From assembly GCA_030525285.1 (NCBI GenBank), contig JAUNFA010000011.1, forward strand, positions 1-47,849: a DNA stretch of 47,849 nucleotides, given 5' to 3'. Source of the DNA: Bacillota bacterium (GTDB taxonomy: Bacteria; Bacillota; Clostridia; Peptostreptococcales; Anaerovoracaceae). Below, piece after piece: positions 17,652 through 26,644 of this stretch. How positions within the stretch are numbered: position 1 is the first letter of the stretch; each line of letters opens with the position of its first letter. A model generated the notes under the pieces. The model ran no database searches. It worked only from the letters and a program-made list of their open reading frames with translations, and was not told the origin of the DNA. The translations under genes and the position numbers were made by a program.

Positions 17652-18989
17652 ATGGAAAGAGAACGTCTGGGAAGCCGACTTGGATTCATAATGCTCAGCG
17701 CAGGCTGTGCCATTGGATGCGGTAACGTCTGGAAATTCCCATGGATGGTAGGAGAAAACGGCGGAGGCGCATTCGTATTCATTTATGTCATTTGCCTTAT
17801 ACTTTTGGGACTTCCGGCAATGACAATGGAGTTTGCCATCGGTAGAGCGTCACAGGCAAGCCCGGTTAGAATGTACAACAAACTGGAAAGACCGGGTCAG
17901 AAGTGGCATATTCACGGTTATTTCGCTTTGGCAGGTAATGTATGCCTCATGGCATTTTATACAGTAGTTACGGGATGGCTCATATATTATTTTGTCAAAT
18001 TCCTTATCGGCAGCGAGACCAATTTGGGATTTGCCAACATGATAACAAATCCGGGTATTAATATAGGATATCTGGCAGTTTCAATAGTAGTATGCTTCAT
18101 AATTCTTACTTTCAACCTTCAGGGAGGACTTGAAAGAGCGACGAAATACATGATGATAATGCTGCTTATACTGATGCTTGTGCTTGCTTTTAAATCAGCA
18201 ACATTTAGCGGAGCAACAGAAGGATATAAATTCTATCTTGTTCCTGATTTCAGCAAGATGACACCATCTGTTTTTGTGGCGGCAATGAATCAGGCATTCT
18301 TTACACTTTCCATAGGTATGGGCTCAATGGCCATATTCGGAAGCTATATAGGCAAGGACAGAAGTCTTATGGGAGAAAGTGTGACAGTAATTGCCCTTGA
18401 CTCATTTGTTGCTATTGTGGCAGGACTAATAATTTTCCCATCATGCTTTGCTTATGACCTGGAAGTAAGTGCAGGACCGTCACTCCTTTTCGATACAATG
18501 GCAACAGTGTTTGTCAATATGGAAGGCGGCAGAATATGGGGAACAATGTTCTTCATGTTCATGGTTTTCGCAGCATTCTCAACATTGCTTGCGGTTTGCG
18601 AAGCCATTCTGGCATGTGTACGTGAACTTACAGGATGGACAAGACGCAAGGGTTGCATAGTATGCGGCATAGGTATTTTCTGTCTGGCAACTACGACTGC
18701 TCTCGGATACAGCGTGCTCAAGTTCCAGCCTTTCGGCGAGGGAACTGCATGGCTCGACTTCTGGGACTTCCTTGTAAGCACCAACATACTGCCACTGGGT
18801 GCGGTAATAATCACTATCTTCTGTACCAATAAGAGATTTGGATGGGGTTGGGACAACTTCATGGAAGAAAGTAACCAGGGTAAAGGTCTTAAACTGCAGA
18901 ACTGGATGAGACCGATTTTCAGCTATCTTGTACCTGCATGTATTATATTCGTATATATCATCGGACTTGTTAACTTTAACTGGGGTTAA
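17652..18989 (+). CDS. NSS-family sodium-dependent transporter
   Basis: The 445-aa neurotransmitter:sodium symporter-family protein (LeuT/MhsT fold) probably imports an amino acid with Na+. TM1 has the signature GCGNVWKFPW then GENGGGAFVFIY; about 11 further hydrophobic segments follow. The TM6-region AMNQAFFTLSIGMGSMAIFGSY and TM8 AAFSTLLAVCEAI are typical. The ATG follows AAGGAG at a rather long 12 nt. TATAAT at 17603-17608 is a likely -10 box without a good -35. The substrate is not readable from sequence; a hydrophobic or aromatic amino acid would fit the neighbouring aromatic-catabolism operon. Confidence 0.9.
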   Translation: MERERLGSRLGFIMLSAGCAIGCGNVWKFPWMVGENGGGAFVFIYVICLILLGLPAMTMEFAIGRASQASPVRMYNKLERPGQKWHIHGYFALAGNVCLMAFYTVVTGWLIYYFVKFLIGSETNLGFANMITNPGINIGYLAVSIVVCFIILTFNLQGGLERATKYMMIMLLILMLVLAFKSATFSGATEGYKFYLVPDFSKMTPSVFVAAMNQAFFTLSIGMGSMAIFGSYIGKDRSLMGESVTVIALDSFVAIVAGLIIFPSCFAYDLEVSAGPSLLFDTMATVFVNMEGGRIWGTMFFMFMVFAAFSTLLAVCEAILACVRELTGWTRRKGCIVCGIGIFCLATTTALGYSVLKFQPFGEGTAWLDFWDFLVSTNILPLGAVIITIFCTNKRFGWGWDNFMEESNQGKGLKLQNWMRPIFSYLVPACIIFVYIIGLVNFNWG

Positions 18990-19002
18990 AGAAATCGAAG
19001 AT

Positions 19003-19047
19003 AAAACCGCTAAAACCGTTTGAATTTAAACGGTTTTAGCGGTTTTT
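19003..19047. terminator. Bidirectional terminator between convergent genes
   Basis: A perfect 19-bp inverted repeat (AAAACCGCTAAAACCGTTT and its complement) with a 6-nt GAATTT loop. It is U-rich on both exits, so it can serve both the NSS gene and the minus-strand aminotransferase ending at 19108. Confidence 0.93.
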
Positions 19048-19107
19048 AATAACTCTTTTGTGCTGTAACGGATTAACAGCAATTTTGTTATATAACTCCG
19101 ATTACAG

Positions 19108-20301
19108 TTACATACTTCTTATTTCGTCCATCAGTTTGGCGAATGCCGGAAGTGAATTGATGATTGTATCGTGGCTTACACAGTATGCCAGACGTACATA
19201 TCCCGGGCATGCGAAACTTTTGCCGGGAACCATGAGAATGTTGTATTTCTTGGCAATATCACAGAACTCAACATCATCGTCAATTGGCGATTTTACGAAG
19301 AGATAGAAGGCGCCTTCAGGCTTCGTGCATTCATAGCCAAGGCTGGTGAGACCTTCATAAAGGTCTGTACGGTTTCTGTCATAGGCTGCAACATCTGTTG
19401 AACAATCGATGCATCTTGCTACGACACGCTGTATGAGGGATGGAGCATTAACGTATCCCAGAACACGGTTTGCGATATTGGCTGCTGTCTTTGCGTTTTC
19501 GAAATCCTCAATCTCTGACGGAATGACGAGATATCCGATACGTTCTCCCGGCAGTGACAGGGATTTGCTCCATGAATATCCAACGATTGCATTGTCGTAG
19601 AATTTTGTCACATAAGGAACCTGAGCACCATCGTAGGCCAGTTCTCTGTAGGGTTCGTCGGAAATTATATATATGGGAGCTCCGAACTGCTCGGACTTGG
19701 CTTTGAGAATTTCAGCCAATCGTGTCAGCGTTTCAGCTGAATAAATGACGCCTGTAGGATTGTTTGGGGAGTTAATGATAACCGCACGTGTCTTTGGAGA
19801 TATCATTCTTTCCAGTTCTTCAAGATTCGGCTGGAAAGTTGCGGTGTCTGCAGGTACTGCATTGAGCATTGCACCATGGTTTGCTGCATATTTGCCGTAT
19901 TCGACAAAGTAAGGGGCGAAAGCAAGGATTTCTTCGCCGGGATCGATGAAAGTTTTGATTGCCACATTAAGGCCTGAAGCAGCGCCTACGGTCATTACAA
20001 TATTGTCCGATGTGAATGAGGTACCGTGAAGTCTGTTAAGATGGTCAGCAACAGTGCTGCGGACATCTTCGTAGCCTGAATTGCTCTGATTGTAACCATG
20101 AATAAGCAAAGTGTCTTCCTGGTCTACAATGTCCTTAATCGCCTGATTTACCTCAGGTGGTGCAGGAACACTGGGATTACCAAGACTGAAATCATAAACG
20201 TTTTCTTTGCCGAATTCGGCGGCAAGACGTGCCCCCTCTTCAAACATTGCACGGATTGCAGAGTTGCCCTGAACATAAGGCATCATGCTTTTTGCTGTCA
20301 T
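19108..20301 (-). CDS. Pyridoxal-phosphate aminotransferase, class I/II
   Basis: The 397-aa fold-type I aminotransferase has the expected blocks: DFSLGNPSVPAPP near the N-terminus, NSPNNPTG, SDEPYRELAYDG, and the PLP lysine in SWSKSLSLPGERIGYL (Lys246). The C-terminal arginine region is PGYVRLAYCVS. The ATG at 20301 follows GGAGGAGATTT; a start 12 codons upstream would overlap the ligand gene's end and lacks a site. As last gene of the iorA-iorB-ligase cluster it most likely interconverts aromatic amino acids and arylpyruvates, the IOR substrates. Specificity is inferred from context. Confidence 0.9.
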   Translation of the reverse strand: MTAKSMMPYVQGNSAIRAMFEEGARLAAEFGKENVYDFSLGNPSVPAPPEVNQAIKDIVDQEDTLLIHGYNQSNSGYEDVRSTVADHLNRLHGTSFTSDNIVMTVGAASGLNVAIKTFIDPGEEILAFAPYFVEYGKYAANHGAMLNAVPADTATFQPNLEELERMISPKTRAVIINSPNNPTGVIYSAETLTRLAEILKAKSEQFGAPIYIISDEPYRELAYDGAQVPYVTKFYDNAIVGYSWSKSLSLPGERIGYLVIPSEIEDFENAKTAANIANRVLGYVNAPSLIQRVVARCIDCSTDVAAYDRNRTDLYEGLTSLGYECTKPEGAFYLFVKSPIDDDVEFCDIAKKYNILMVPGKSFACPGYVRLAYCVSHDTIINSLPAFAKLMDEIRSM

Positions 20302-20320
20302 AAATCTCCTCCTTTGACGA

Positions 20321-21562
20321 TTAGTATCTATAATCAAATACTCTTGTTGTCTTTTTCTCGCTTCTAGGCAGGTCGCCGATATTTACAGCCTTTATAACCA
20401 TACCTACATTGATTACACTCTTTATTTTGCTGTGGAGCTCAATTTCAAGATTATAGCGGTGCTTATCTGTCAGAGCTGTTTCTACGAAAAGTGTGATTGT
20501 GTCTTTACCGTTTTCGTGATCTATAAAAATCTGATATTCGCTGCTCGCACCGTCGATATCTTTGAGAACATCCTCGATTTGTCCTGGGAAAATATTAACG
20601 CCCTTAACTTTGACCATATCATCCGTTCTGCCGAGAATAACATCAATTCGCGGATATGGACTGCCGCATGGACAAGGGGTATCGTCAGGAACAATTCTTG
20701 TCAGATCGTGAGTTCTGTAACGGATAAGGGGAGCGCCCTGCTTTCTAAGGGTTGTAATTACCAACTCACCTATTTCGCCATCAGGCAGAACTTTGCCTGT
20801 CTTAGGGTCAATGATTTCGAAGTAAAGGAAATCATCAAAGTAGTGCATGCCTGTATTGTGTTCGCAGTTGATTGCAATTCCAGGACCGTACACCTCTGTG
20901 AGGCCATAGATGTCATAAAGTTCAACACCCAGTTCATCAGCAATGCGCGCACGCATTTTTGGACCCCAACGTTCAGAACCGATAACACCCTTTTTCAGAC
21001 AAACTGAATCCTTAATGCCTCTCTTATCCATTTCTTCAGCTAGAAGAAGGGCATATGAAGAAGTGGCGCAGAGAACAGTTGTCTGCATGTCCTGCATGAA
21101 TTTAATCTGCTTGTCAGTGTTGCCCGGTCCCATTGGAACAGCCATTGCTCCCAGAAGCTCAGCTCCCAGCTGGAAGCCTATTCCGGCAGTCCAAAGACCG
21201 TAACCTGGAGTAATGTGAATTCTGTCTCTGTTTGTGATTCCGGCAATTTCATAACAGCGCTTGAAAAGTTCAGCCCAGTCGTCCACGTCCTGTTTTGTAT
21301 AGGGGATGATACATGGGTCGCCGGTAGTGCCGCTTGAAGAGTGGATTCTGACGATTTCTTCTTCAGGAACTGCAGCAAGTCCCAAAGGGTAGCAATTCCT
21401 CAAATCATCCTTTTCGGAGAAAGGCAGCTTTTCAAAGTCTTCCTGAGTTAAAATATCTTCCGGCTCAAAATCCTTGAGCAAATCGGCATAAAAATTGCCT
21501 GCTTTTTTGACTCTTCCAATCTGAACCTTAATCTGATCCAGTGTTTCCTGTTTCATTTTCAT
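20321..21562 (-). CDS. Phenylacetate-CoA ligase-like (PaaK family) enzyme
   Basis: The 413-aa ANL-superfamily ligase activates an aryl acid to its CoA thioester via an adenylate. It has the AMP-binding P-loop SSSGTTGDP, YGLTEVYGPGIA, and the C-terminal CPCGSPYPRIDVILGRTDDMVKVKG typical of PaaK. GAGG precedes the ATG. It lies 12 nt downstream of iorB and 19 nt upstream of the aminotransferase, so it belongs to one operon. With IOR it could either prepare arylacetyl-CoA for reductive carboxylation or process the CoA ester produced in fermentation; direction cannot be read from sequence. Confidence 0.92.
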   Translation of the reverse strand: MKMKQETLDQIKVQIGRVKKAGNFYADLLKDFEPEDILTQEDFEKLPFSEKDDLRNCYPLGLAAVPEEEIVRIHSSSGTTGDPCIIPYTKQDVDDWAELFKRCYEIAGITNRDRIHITPGYGLWTAGIGFQLGAELLGAMAVPMGPGNTDKQIKFMQDMQTTVLCATSSYALLLAEEMDKRGIKDSVCLKKGVIGSERWGPKMRARIADELGVELYDIYGLTEVYGPGIAINCEHNTGMHYFDDFLYFEIIDPKTGKVLPDGEIGELVITTLRKQGAPLIRYRTHDLTRIVPDDTPCPCGSPYPRIDVILGRTDDMVKVKGVNIFPGQIEDVLKDIDGASSEYQIFIDHENGKDTITLFVETALTDKHRYNLEIELHSKIKSVINVGMVIKAVNIGDLPRSEKKTTRVFDYRY

Positions 21563-21574
21563 GTTAAACCTCGT

Positions 21575-22174
21575 TTATTTATCAATAACAGCGGCACCCA
21601 TATGCAGTGCCTTTAAATTCATTTCGATAAGTGAAGGCTTCAGCTTCATGCTGAGTGCATTTTCTGCGTCTTCAAGTGTGATTCCCATCTCATTGCTGGC
21701 ACATAATGCTCCAACTACTGCCACATTGAGAACCTTTGGAGAACCACATTGGGAACATATGTGCTCCGCATCCATAACATAGCACCTGTCTACAGAATTT
21801 GTGAGAAATTCAAGACTGTGGTTTCCATCATATCCACTCTGTCCGAGGGATGCAGTAATGGGTCTGATTTCTTTGCTGCAGACTATGAGGGTGCCACCGG
21901 ATTTAAGGTATTCCAGATTTGATGCCGCTTCACCAGGTTCAAAGCCGATAAGTATATCAGCTCTGCCCTTTGGAATGAGAGGGGACGCAATATTATATCC
22001 GGTTCTGACGTGACTTACTACAGAACCACCGCGCTGTGCCATCCCTATGGTTTCGGCAGTCTTTGCACTGAGACCCTTGGCCATTGCTGCTGCCGCAATA
22101 ATTCTTGAAGCGAGTACTGTTCCCTGACCTCCGACACCGCACAAAAGGCAGCTTTTCACATTTTCGTTAATCAT
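21575..22174 (-). CDS. iorB: Indolepyruvate ferredoxin oxidoreductase, beta subunit
   Basis: The gamma-type domain of 2-oxoacid:ferredoxin oxidoreductases, 199 aa. It begins with GVGGQGTVLASRIIAAAA and contains TAETIGMAQRGGSVVSHVR, both diagnostic of IorB. It starts after AAAGGAGG and overlaps the end of iorA by 8 nt, so the subunits are translationally coupled. It works with IorA to oxidise arylpyruvates to aryl-acetyl-CoA, CO2 and reduced ferredoxin. Confidence 0.95.
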   Translation of the reverse strand: MINENVKSCLLCGVGGQGTVLASRIIAAAAMAKGLSAKTAETIGMAQRGGSVVSHVRTGYNIASPLIPKGRADILIGFEPGEAASNLEYLKSGGTLIVCSKEIRPITASLGQSGYDGNHSLEFLTNSVDRCYVMDAEHICSQCGSPKVLNVAVVGALCASNEMGITLEDAENALSMKLKPSLIEMNLKALHMGAAVIDK

Positions 22175-24011
22175 TAGCCGCCTCCTTTCTGATACAGCCT
22201 ACAGGACAAATCTGAGCACAAAGCTGGCATCCTGTACACAGGCTCCTGTCGATAAATGCTTTTCCATCCTTCATGATAAGTGCAGGACATCCCAGCTGAT
22301 CGATGCACTTTCTGCATCCTACACACCTTTTGGAATCAACTGTGGAAGGCCCGTCGTTTGAGACGATGGCAATGCATGGTGATTTGAAAATTATTGCGCG
22401 TACACCACTTTCGTATGCTGCAGCCTTAACTGTATTCACGGATGCTTCATAGTCCAAAGGATCAACCTGCCTAATGGATGATACACCGATGCCCTCGAGG
22501 ACCTTAGCGATATCTATAGGCTCTGTTCTGCCACCCATCATTGTAATGCCCATTCCCGGATGCGGCTGGTGACCCGTCATCGCCGTTGTTGAATTGTCCA
22601 GTACACACAGGATCATATCAGCCTGGTTGTAGACTGCATTGACGGTTCCGGTTATGCCACTGGCAAAGAATGTGGAGTCCCCTGTAAAGGCAAAGTTGAG
22701 TGTGCTGCCATCAGCATGATTCAGCCCCTGAGCAACGGTAATTCCAGCACCCATGCAAAGGCATGTGTCTGTGGTGAACAGAGGTGCCGCATTACCGAGG
22801 GTATAACATCCGATATCTCCGCAATAGATGGCATCAGTAAAGGATGCTCCCTCTTTCTTAAGCTGTGCCACAGCTTGTTTAACAGCGTAGAATGAGGCTC
22901 TGTGAGGACATCCGGCACAAAGAACCGGAGGCCTTACGGGAGCATCGGGCTTGTCACTGTATTCCTCGTGATTTATGACAGCGGGTATTCCTGTTTCTGC
23001 TTCAATTACAGCACCCACCAGCGCTGAGTCAAGCTCACCGCCTGTAATTACAGAACCGGATCTTTTGCCTCTGATGAAATTTTCACTGTACTGGAATCCT
23101 GTAAGGTAGATAAGTTCATCTTCAATTACAGGATCGAGTTCTTCGAATACTATAACCTTGTCAACCTCATCCATAAATTCCTGAGCAAGTGATGAAGGGA
23201 ATGGATATGGTGTTGTTATATTAAGTATCGTGAATTTATCTTCATTACCGGTAATTGCTTCCTGAACATAGGAGTAGCTGACACCTCCGCAGGCTATGCC
23301 TATGGAACCTGTGCCCTCAATTGAGTTGCCTGAAGGGTTGCCGTTTTTGATTGTGAAGTGAGAAAATTCCTCTGATATTTCAGGCTCCCTTGCAGCGATT
23401 CTAAGCTTGGCATTGTAAGAAAGCTTTGGGAAGATGACCCATCGGCTGTCCTTAATGAATCCTTCACAAGGGGCTGGTGATTTGATTTCGGGAATTTCTA
23501 TGTCCTCACATGCGTGACATACTCGCGTTGTAGATCTGAGAATTACGGGAGTTCCGTGCTTCTCGCTGAAATCAAAAGCTTCCTGGACAGCGTGAAATGC
23601 CTGTAGAGGCGAAACGCAGTCAAATACAGGTATATGAGCATATTTTGCAAAGTGACGTGTGTCCTGTTCTGTCTGGGATGAGATAGGACCTGGATCATCG
23701 GCAACATATACTACCATTCCGCCTTTGACCCCAACGTAATTAACACACATTACAGGGTCCGAAGCGACATTAAGTCCCACCTGTTTCATTGTAACAAGAG
23801 AACGAGCTCCGGCATAAGCGGCACCTGCCGCAACCTCAGCACCTGCCTTCTCGTTAACAGACCATTCTACATGAATATTTCCCGGATTTCTTTTGGCTAT
23901 TGTTTCAAGTACTTCCGAGGAGGGAGTTCCCGGATATCCGGATACAACCTGAACTCCTGCAGCTATAGCACCAAGTGCGACTGCCTCGTTTCCCATCAAT
24001 AATTCTTTCAT
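22167..24011 (-). CDS. iorA: Indolepyruvate ferredoxin oxidoreductase, alpha subunit
   Basis: The 614-aa TPP-dependent catalytic subunit. The N-terminal pyrimidine-binding domain has SGYPGTPSSEVLETIA and EWSVNEKAGAEVAAGAAYAG. The central domain has CAGCPHRASFYA, the TPP domain has DIGCYTLG and NSTTAMTGHQPHPG. The C-terminus has two ferredoxin-type clusters, CVGCRKCIDQLGCP and CTGCQLCAQICPVGC. The first cluster has an extra residue before its last Cys, as is common in IorA. The ATG at 24011 (MKELLMGNEAVALGA) matches the family; AAGGAA lies upstream. First gene of the iorA-iorB-ligase-aminotransferase operon. Confidence 0.95.
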   Translation of the reverse strand: MKELLMGNEAVALGAIAAGVQVVSGYPGTPSSEVLETIAKRNPGNIHVEWSVNEKAGAEVAAGAAYAGARSLVTMKQVGLNVASDPVMCVNYVGVKGGMVVYVADDPGPISSQTEQDTRHFAKYAHIPVFDCVSPLQAFHAVQEAFDFSEKHGTPVILRSTTRVCHACEDIEIPEIKSPAPCEGFIKDSRWVIFPKLSYNAKLRIAAREPEISEEFSHFTIKNGNPSGNSIEGTGSIGIACGGVSYSYVQEAITGNEDKFTILNITTPYPFPSSLAQEFMDEVDKVIVFEELDPVIEDELIYLTGFQYSENFIRGKRSGSVITGGELDSALVGAVIEAETGIPAVINHEEYSDKPDAPVRPPVLCAGCPHRASFYAVKQAVAQLKKEGASFTDAIYCGDIGCYTLGNAAPLFTTDTCLCMGAGITVAQGLNHADGSTLNFAFTGDSTFFASGITGTVNAVYNQADMILCVLDNSTTAMTGHQPHPGMGITMMGGRTEPIDIAKVLEGIGVSSIRQVDPLDYEASVNTVKAAAYESGVRAIIFKSPCIAIVSNDGPSTVDSKRCVGCRKCIDQLGCPALIMKDGKAFIDRSLCTGCQLCAQICPVGCIRKEAAND

Positions 24012-24050
24012 AAAAATGCAGTTCCTTATCATTAATTGTACTGCCTATTA

Positions 24051-24080
24051 TTGTATCATAAATCACAGATGTCGTATAAT
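24051..24080 (+). promoter_or_regulatory. Promoter of the VTT-domain gene
   Basis: TTGTAT (24051-24056), an 18-nt spacer and TATAAT (24075-24080), upstream of the gene at 24166 and in the divergent gap with iorA. Confidence 0.55.
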
Positions 24081-24165
24081 ATTAGTTATCATCATAATTA
24101 CTACATATTCTCGGGGTATCATTGAACACAAAGGATACAAATAAGAGAATATGAAGTGAGGATTG

Positions 24166-24918
24166 ATGAATTCACTTAAGAAAGCTGACGGAAATATGGA
24201 TTTAAACAAGACTAAGACAGAAAAAAAACAGAAACGGCTTGCGCGTATTAAACTGGCGATAATGATTCTGATTATTATCACTATTCCTTGTTACGCGTAT
24301 TTTTTTCACCCGGAATTGATTCAAACTATCAAGGATCCGGATGCAATAGCGGCTTTTATTGAAGAATATAAATACGCAGGGATACCCATATACCTGGGAA
24401 TGAATGTGCTGCAGGTAATCTGCTCGCTACCGGGACAGGTGTTTCATATTGCAGGAGGATATGTGTTTGGAATATTGCCGGCACTGGTTCTCGCATTCGC
24501 AGGTGTGTGCATAGGATCGACATGCTCATATGGGATTGCGCACAGCATAGGACGTGAATCCGTACACGTTTTGTTCGGAGAAAAAAAGGTGACGAAGCTT
24601 CTTGACCAGGTGAACAGCAAGAAGGGGGCGGCGATTCTCTTTTGCGGTTATCTGATACCAGGAATGCCCAAGGATATTCTCAATTATGTTGCCGGACTTT
24701 CCAACATCAAGTACAGACCATATATAGTAATGTGTATGGTGGGAAGACTTCCGGGAATGATTGCCAGCATTGTAGTCGGTAATCAGGTCTTTGACGGAAA
24801 CTATAAGGTGGCAGTGATTATATCTGTATGCGTGCTTATAGTGTGTGTCGTCTGTCTGCTCAAGAGACACAAGCTGATTGCCGTATTTGAGAAGTTTTAC
24901 AGCAAATTGACGAAGTAA
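24166..24918 (+). CDS. TVP38/TMEM64-type (DedA/VTT domain) membrane protein
   Basis: The 250-aa integral membrane protein has a basic Lys-rich N-terminus, one TM helix (residues about 28-48), and then the VTT/SNARE-associated domain. The conserved stretch is LPGQVFHIAGGYVFGILPALVLAF, then GYLIPGMPKDILNYVAGLS and GRLPGMIASIVVG. Family members act in membrane lipid handling or as small-molecule transporters; the exact role is unknown. The ATG at 24166 has GAGGA only 3 nt upstream and follows an in-frame TTG. A downstream Met (codon 11, before DLNKTK) is an alternative start. Confidence 0.85.
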   Translation: MNSLKKADGNMDLNKTKTEKKQKRLARIKLAIMILIIITIPCYAYFFHPELIQTIKDPDAIAAFIEEYKYAGIPIYLGMNVLQVICSLPGQVFHIAGGYVFGILPALVLAFAGVCIGSTCSYGIAHSIGRESVHVLFGEKKVTKLLDQVNSKKGAAILFCGYLIPGMPKDILNYVAGLSNIKYRPYIVMCMVGRLPGMIASIVVGNQVFDGNYKVAVIISVCVLIVCVVCLLKRHKLIAVFEKFYSKLTK

Positions 24919-25029
24919 GTGAATACTTTGTGGATTGGCTGTGTCGGAACAACTTAATTGCAATATGGGAGATAAAAAAGGTTAGCTTGCTATTGTTTCT
25001 AACTGATGGGTCATTATAGTAAATTGGTA

Positions 25030-25058
25030 TTGCATTGAATAATTCTATTCGGTATACT
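25030..25058 (+). promoter_or_regulatory. sigma-A promoter of the lysine operon
   Basis: TTGCAT (25030-25035), a 17-nt spacer and TATACT (25053-25058). Predicted transcription starts about 15-20 nt before the riboswitch P1 helix, leaving a leader of about 300 nt to lysA. Between 24919 and 25030 I see no gene or clear signal. Confidence 0.75.
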
Positions 25059-25081
25059 TACATCAATAAAAATTGATAATG

Positions 25082-25244
25082 TGATAGAGGCGCGAAGCAG
25101 AAGAAGAGACTGGTAGTCGGCGGACAGGGACCAGCTTGGAGGCATCCTTCGCCGAACCTGGACTGAGGGCGCAATGTTCAGGTGGGCATGTGGAGAACAG
25201 TCCACATGACTGTCTTTCGGGTTTACCCGGTAGTTGAGCTATCC
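25082..25244 (+). promoter_or_regulatory. Lysine riboswitch (L box)
   Basis: The leader carries the L-box consensus. P1 5' strand GATAGAGGCGCGAAG (from 25083) pairs with GAGCTATC at 25236-25243. Between them are AAGAGACT, GGAGGCATCC, CGCCGAACCT, the GTGGA-GAAC-AGTCCAC hairpin and ACTGTC. Five-helix junction layout and spacing fit the class. It precedes lysA and the dap genes and is followed by a terminator, so lysine binding should attenuate transcription. Confidence 0.93.
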
Positions 25245-25277
25245 TTATTTGACAATATGCATTTTATGATGATTGGA

Positions 25278-25303
25278 GTCAGTAGGGTTGCCTGCTGACT
25301 TTT
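25278..25303 (+). terminator. Riboswitch-controlled attenuator
   Basis: GTCAGTAGG pairs with CCTGCTGAC (one U-G) around GTTG, followed by TTTTGTATT. It lies 34 nt after the riboswitch P1 helix and 63 nt before lysA, the expected place for the expression platform. Confidence 0.85.
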
Positions 25304-25366
25304 GTATTATAGGGCATAACATTAGAATTATGACATTAAAATAATGAGCGACAGCGAGGTATATGA

Positions 25367-26644
25367 ATGAGTGATTTACATATTGGAGGCATGAGTTGCC
25401 GTCAATTGGCTGAAGAATACGGGACACCGTTATACATTTATGACGAGGAACGCATAAGAGAGCAGGCACAGGCAGCCATGGATAATTTCAAATCGGACAT
25501 GTTTGAAACAGAGGTTGCATTCGCATCCAAGGCATTTTCATCGATATATCTGTTCAAAATGCTGAGCAAAGCAGGTCTGGGACTTGATGTTGTAAGCGGC
25601 GGAGAGCTGTATGGAGCAATCAGAGCCGGAGTGGACATGAACAAAGTATATTTTCACGGCAACAACAAGGGCGATGAAGAGATGGCAATGGCGCTGGAGG
25701 CTGGCGTTGGATATTTCGTTATCGATAACGTGATGGAATGCAGACGGCTGGTATTTGCTGCAGAGGACGCTGGAGTAAAGGTCAGAGCATTACTCAGAGT
25801 CAATCCGGGAATTTCAGCGCACACTCATGAATATATAATGACATCTACGCCGGATTCCAAGTTTGGAATCTACGTTAAAGACAGAGTGAATATCAAGGAA
25901 GTAATAGATATCATTGAAGGGAGCAATATGGTTGAGCTTGCAGGCTTTCACAGTCATATAGGTTCACAGATTGTTGAGGCCGAATCCTTCGAGAGGGCCA
26001 TCGATACTATGACAGACTTTTTGCTGGAAATGAAAGAACTTTATGGAATTGACAACATGGAGCTTTCTATTGGAGGAGGCTTCGGAATCAAGTATGTTGA
26101 AGAGGACGAAGTGGAATCCCTGGGCGATATGTGTTACAGAATGGTACGTTGTGCAGAGGACTGCATAGTTCGCAAAGGTGTCAACGTTACGAAGCTGATA
26201 ACCGAGCCGGGAAGATCCATGGTAGGTGAAGCGGGTTATTCGCTGTATACCATCGGAGATATGAAGGTGAGCGGAGACAAGCATTACATTTTCGTCAATG
26301 GTGGTATGAGTGATAATATCAGACCGGCACTTTATGAAGCAGAATACGGTGCAGCCCTTGTAGAGAAGCAGGATCTGCCGAAGACAATGAGCTATTGTGT
26401 AGCCGGCAAGAACTGTGAATCCGGTGACGTGCTTATTAAGAGTGTTAAACTTCCGGAGGCAATGCCGGGGGATCTTCTGGTTCTCTTTTCAACAGGAGCA
26501 TATGGATATTCAATGGCGAGCAATTACAACAGACTTGGCAGACCAGCAGTGGTATTTGTCAAAGATGGCAAGTCCAGACTTGTAATAAGAAGAGAAACCT
26601 ACAGCGATCAGTATAGACTTGAAGTGGGAGGCGAGGAAGATTAA
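25367..26644 (+). CDS. lysA: Diaminopimelate decarboxylase
   Basis: Catalyses the last step of lysine synthesis, meso-DAP to L-lysine plus CO2, with PLP. The 425-aa alanine-racemase-fold enzyme has the PLP lysine in FASKAFSS, then GLGLDVVSGGELYGA and HGNNKGDEEM. The glycine-rich phosphate loop is LSIGGGFGIKY, EPGRSMVGEAG is present, and the second-site cysteine is in CVAGKNCESGD (family consensus GPxCESxD). GAGG lies 8 nt before the ATG. First gene behind the lysine riboswitch. Its final codons overlap the ribosome site of the next gene. Confidence 0.95.
   Translation: MSDLHIGGMSCRQLAEEYGTPLYIYDEERIREQAQAAMDNFKSDMFETEVAFASKAFSSIYLFKMLSKAGLGLDVVSGGELYGAIRAGVDMNKVYFHGNNKGDEEMAMALEAGVGYFVIDNVMECRRLVFAAEDAGVKVRALLRVNPGISAHTHEYIMTSTPDSKFGIYVKDRVNIKEVIDIIEGSNMVELAGFHSHIGSQIVEAESFERAIDTMTDFLLEMKELYGIDNMELSIGGGFGIKYVEEDEVESLGDMCYRMVRCAEDCIVRKGVNVTKLITEPGRSMVGEAGYSLYTIGDMKVSGDKHYIFVNGGMSDNIRPALYEAEYGAALVEKQDLPKTMSYCVAGKNCESGDVLIKSVKLPEAMPGDLLVLFSTGAYGYSMASNYNRLGRPAVVFVKDGKSRLVIRRETYSDQYRLEVGGEED
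26626..26631 (+). promoter_or_regulatory. Shine-Dalgarno site that points to an AUU start
   Basis: GGGAGG lies inside the last codons of lysA, exactly 8 nt before ATT at 26640. No ATG, GTG or TTG stands at that distance. The only conventional start in frame, TTG at 26619, lies upstream of this site. Confidence 0.6.

Noticed and set aside
20432..21007. 191-codon + strand frame inside the PaaK-like gene
   Set aside because: Complementary to a well-conserved ligase gene, with no ribosome site and no recognisable protein.
26619..26639. TTG at 26619 as the start of the aspartokinase-like gene
   Set aside because: It has no ribosome site upstream, and the strong GGGAGG lies inside the extra seven codons. 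It remains the fallback if AUU is not used.
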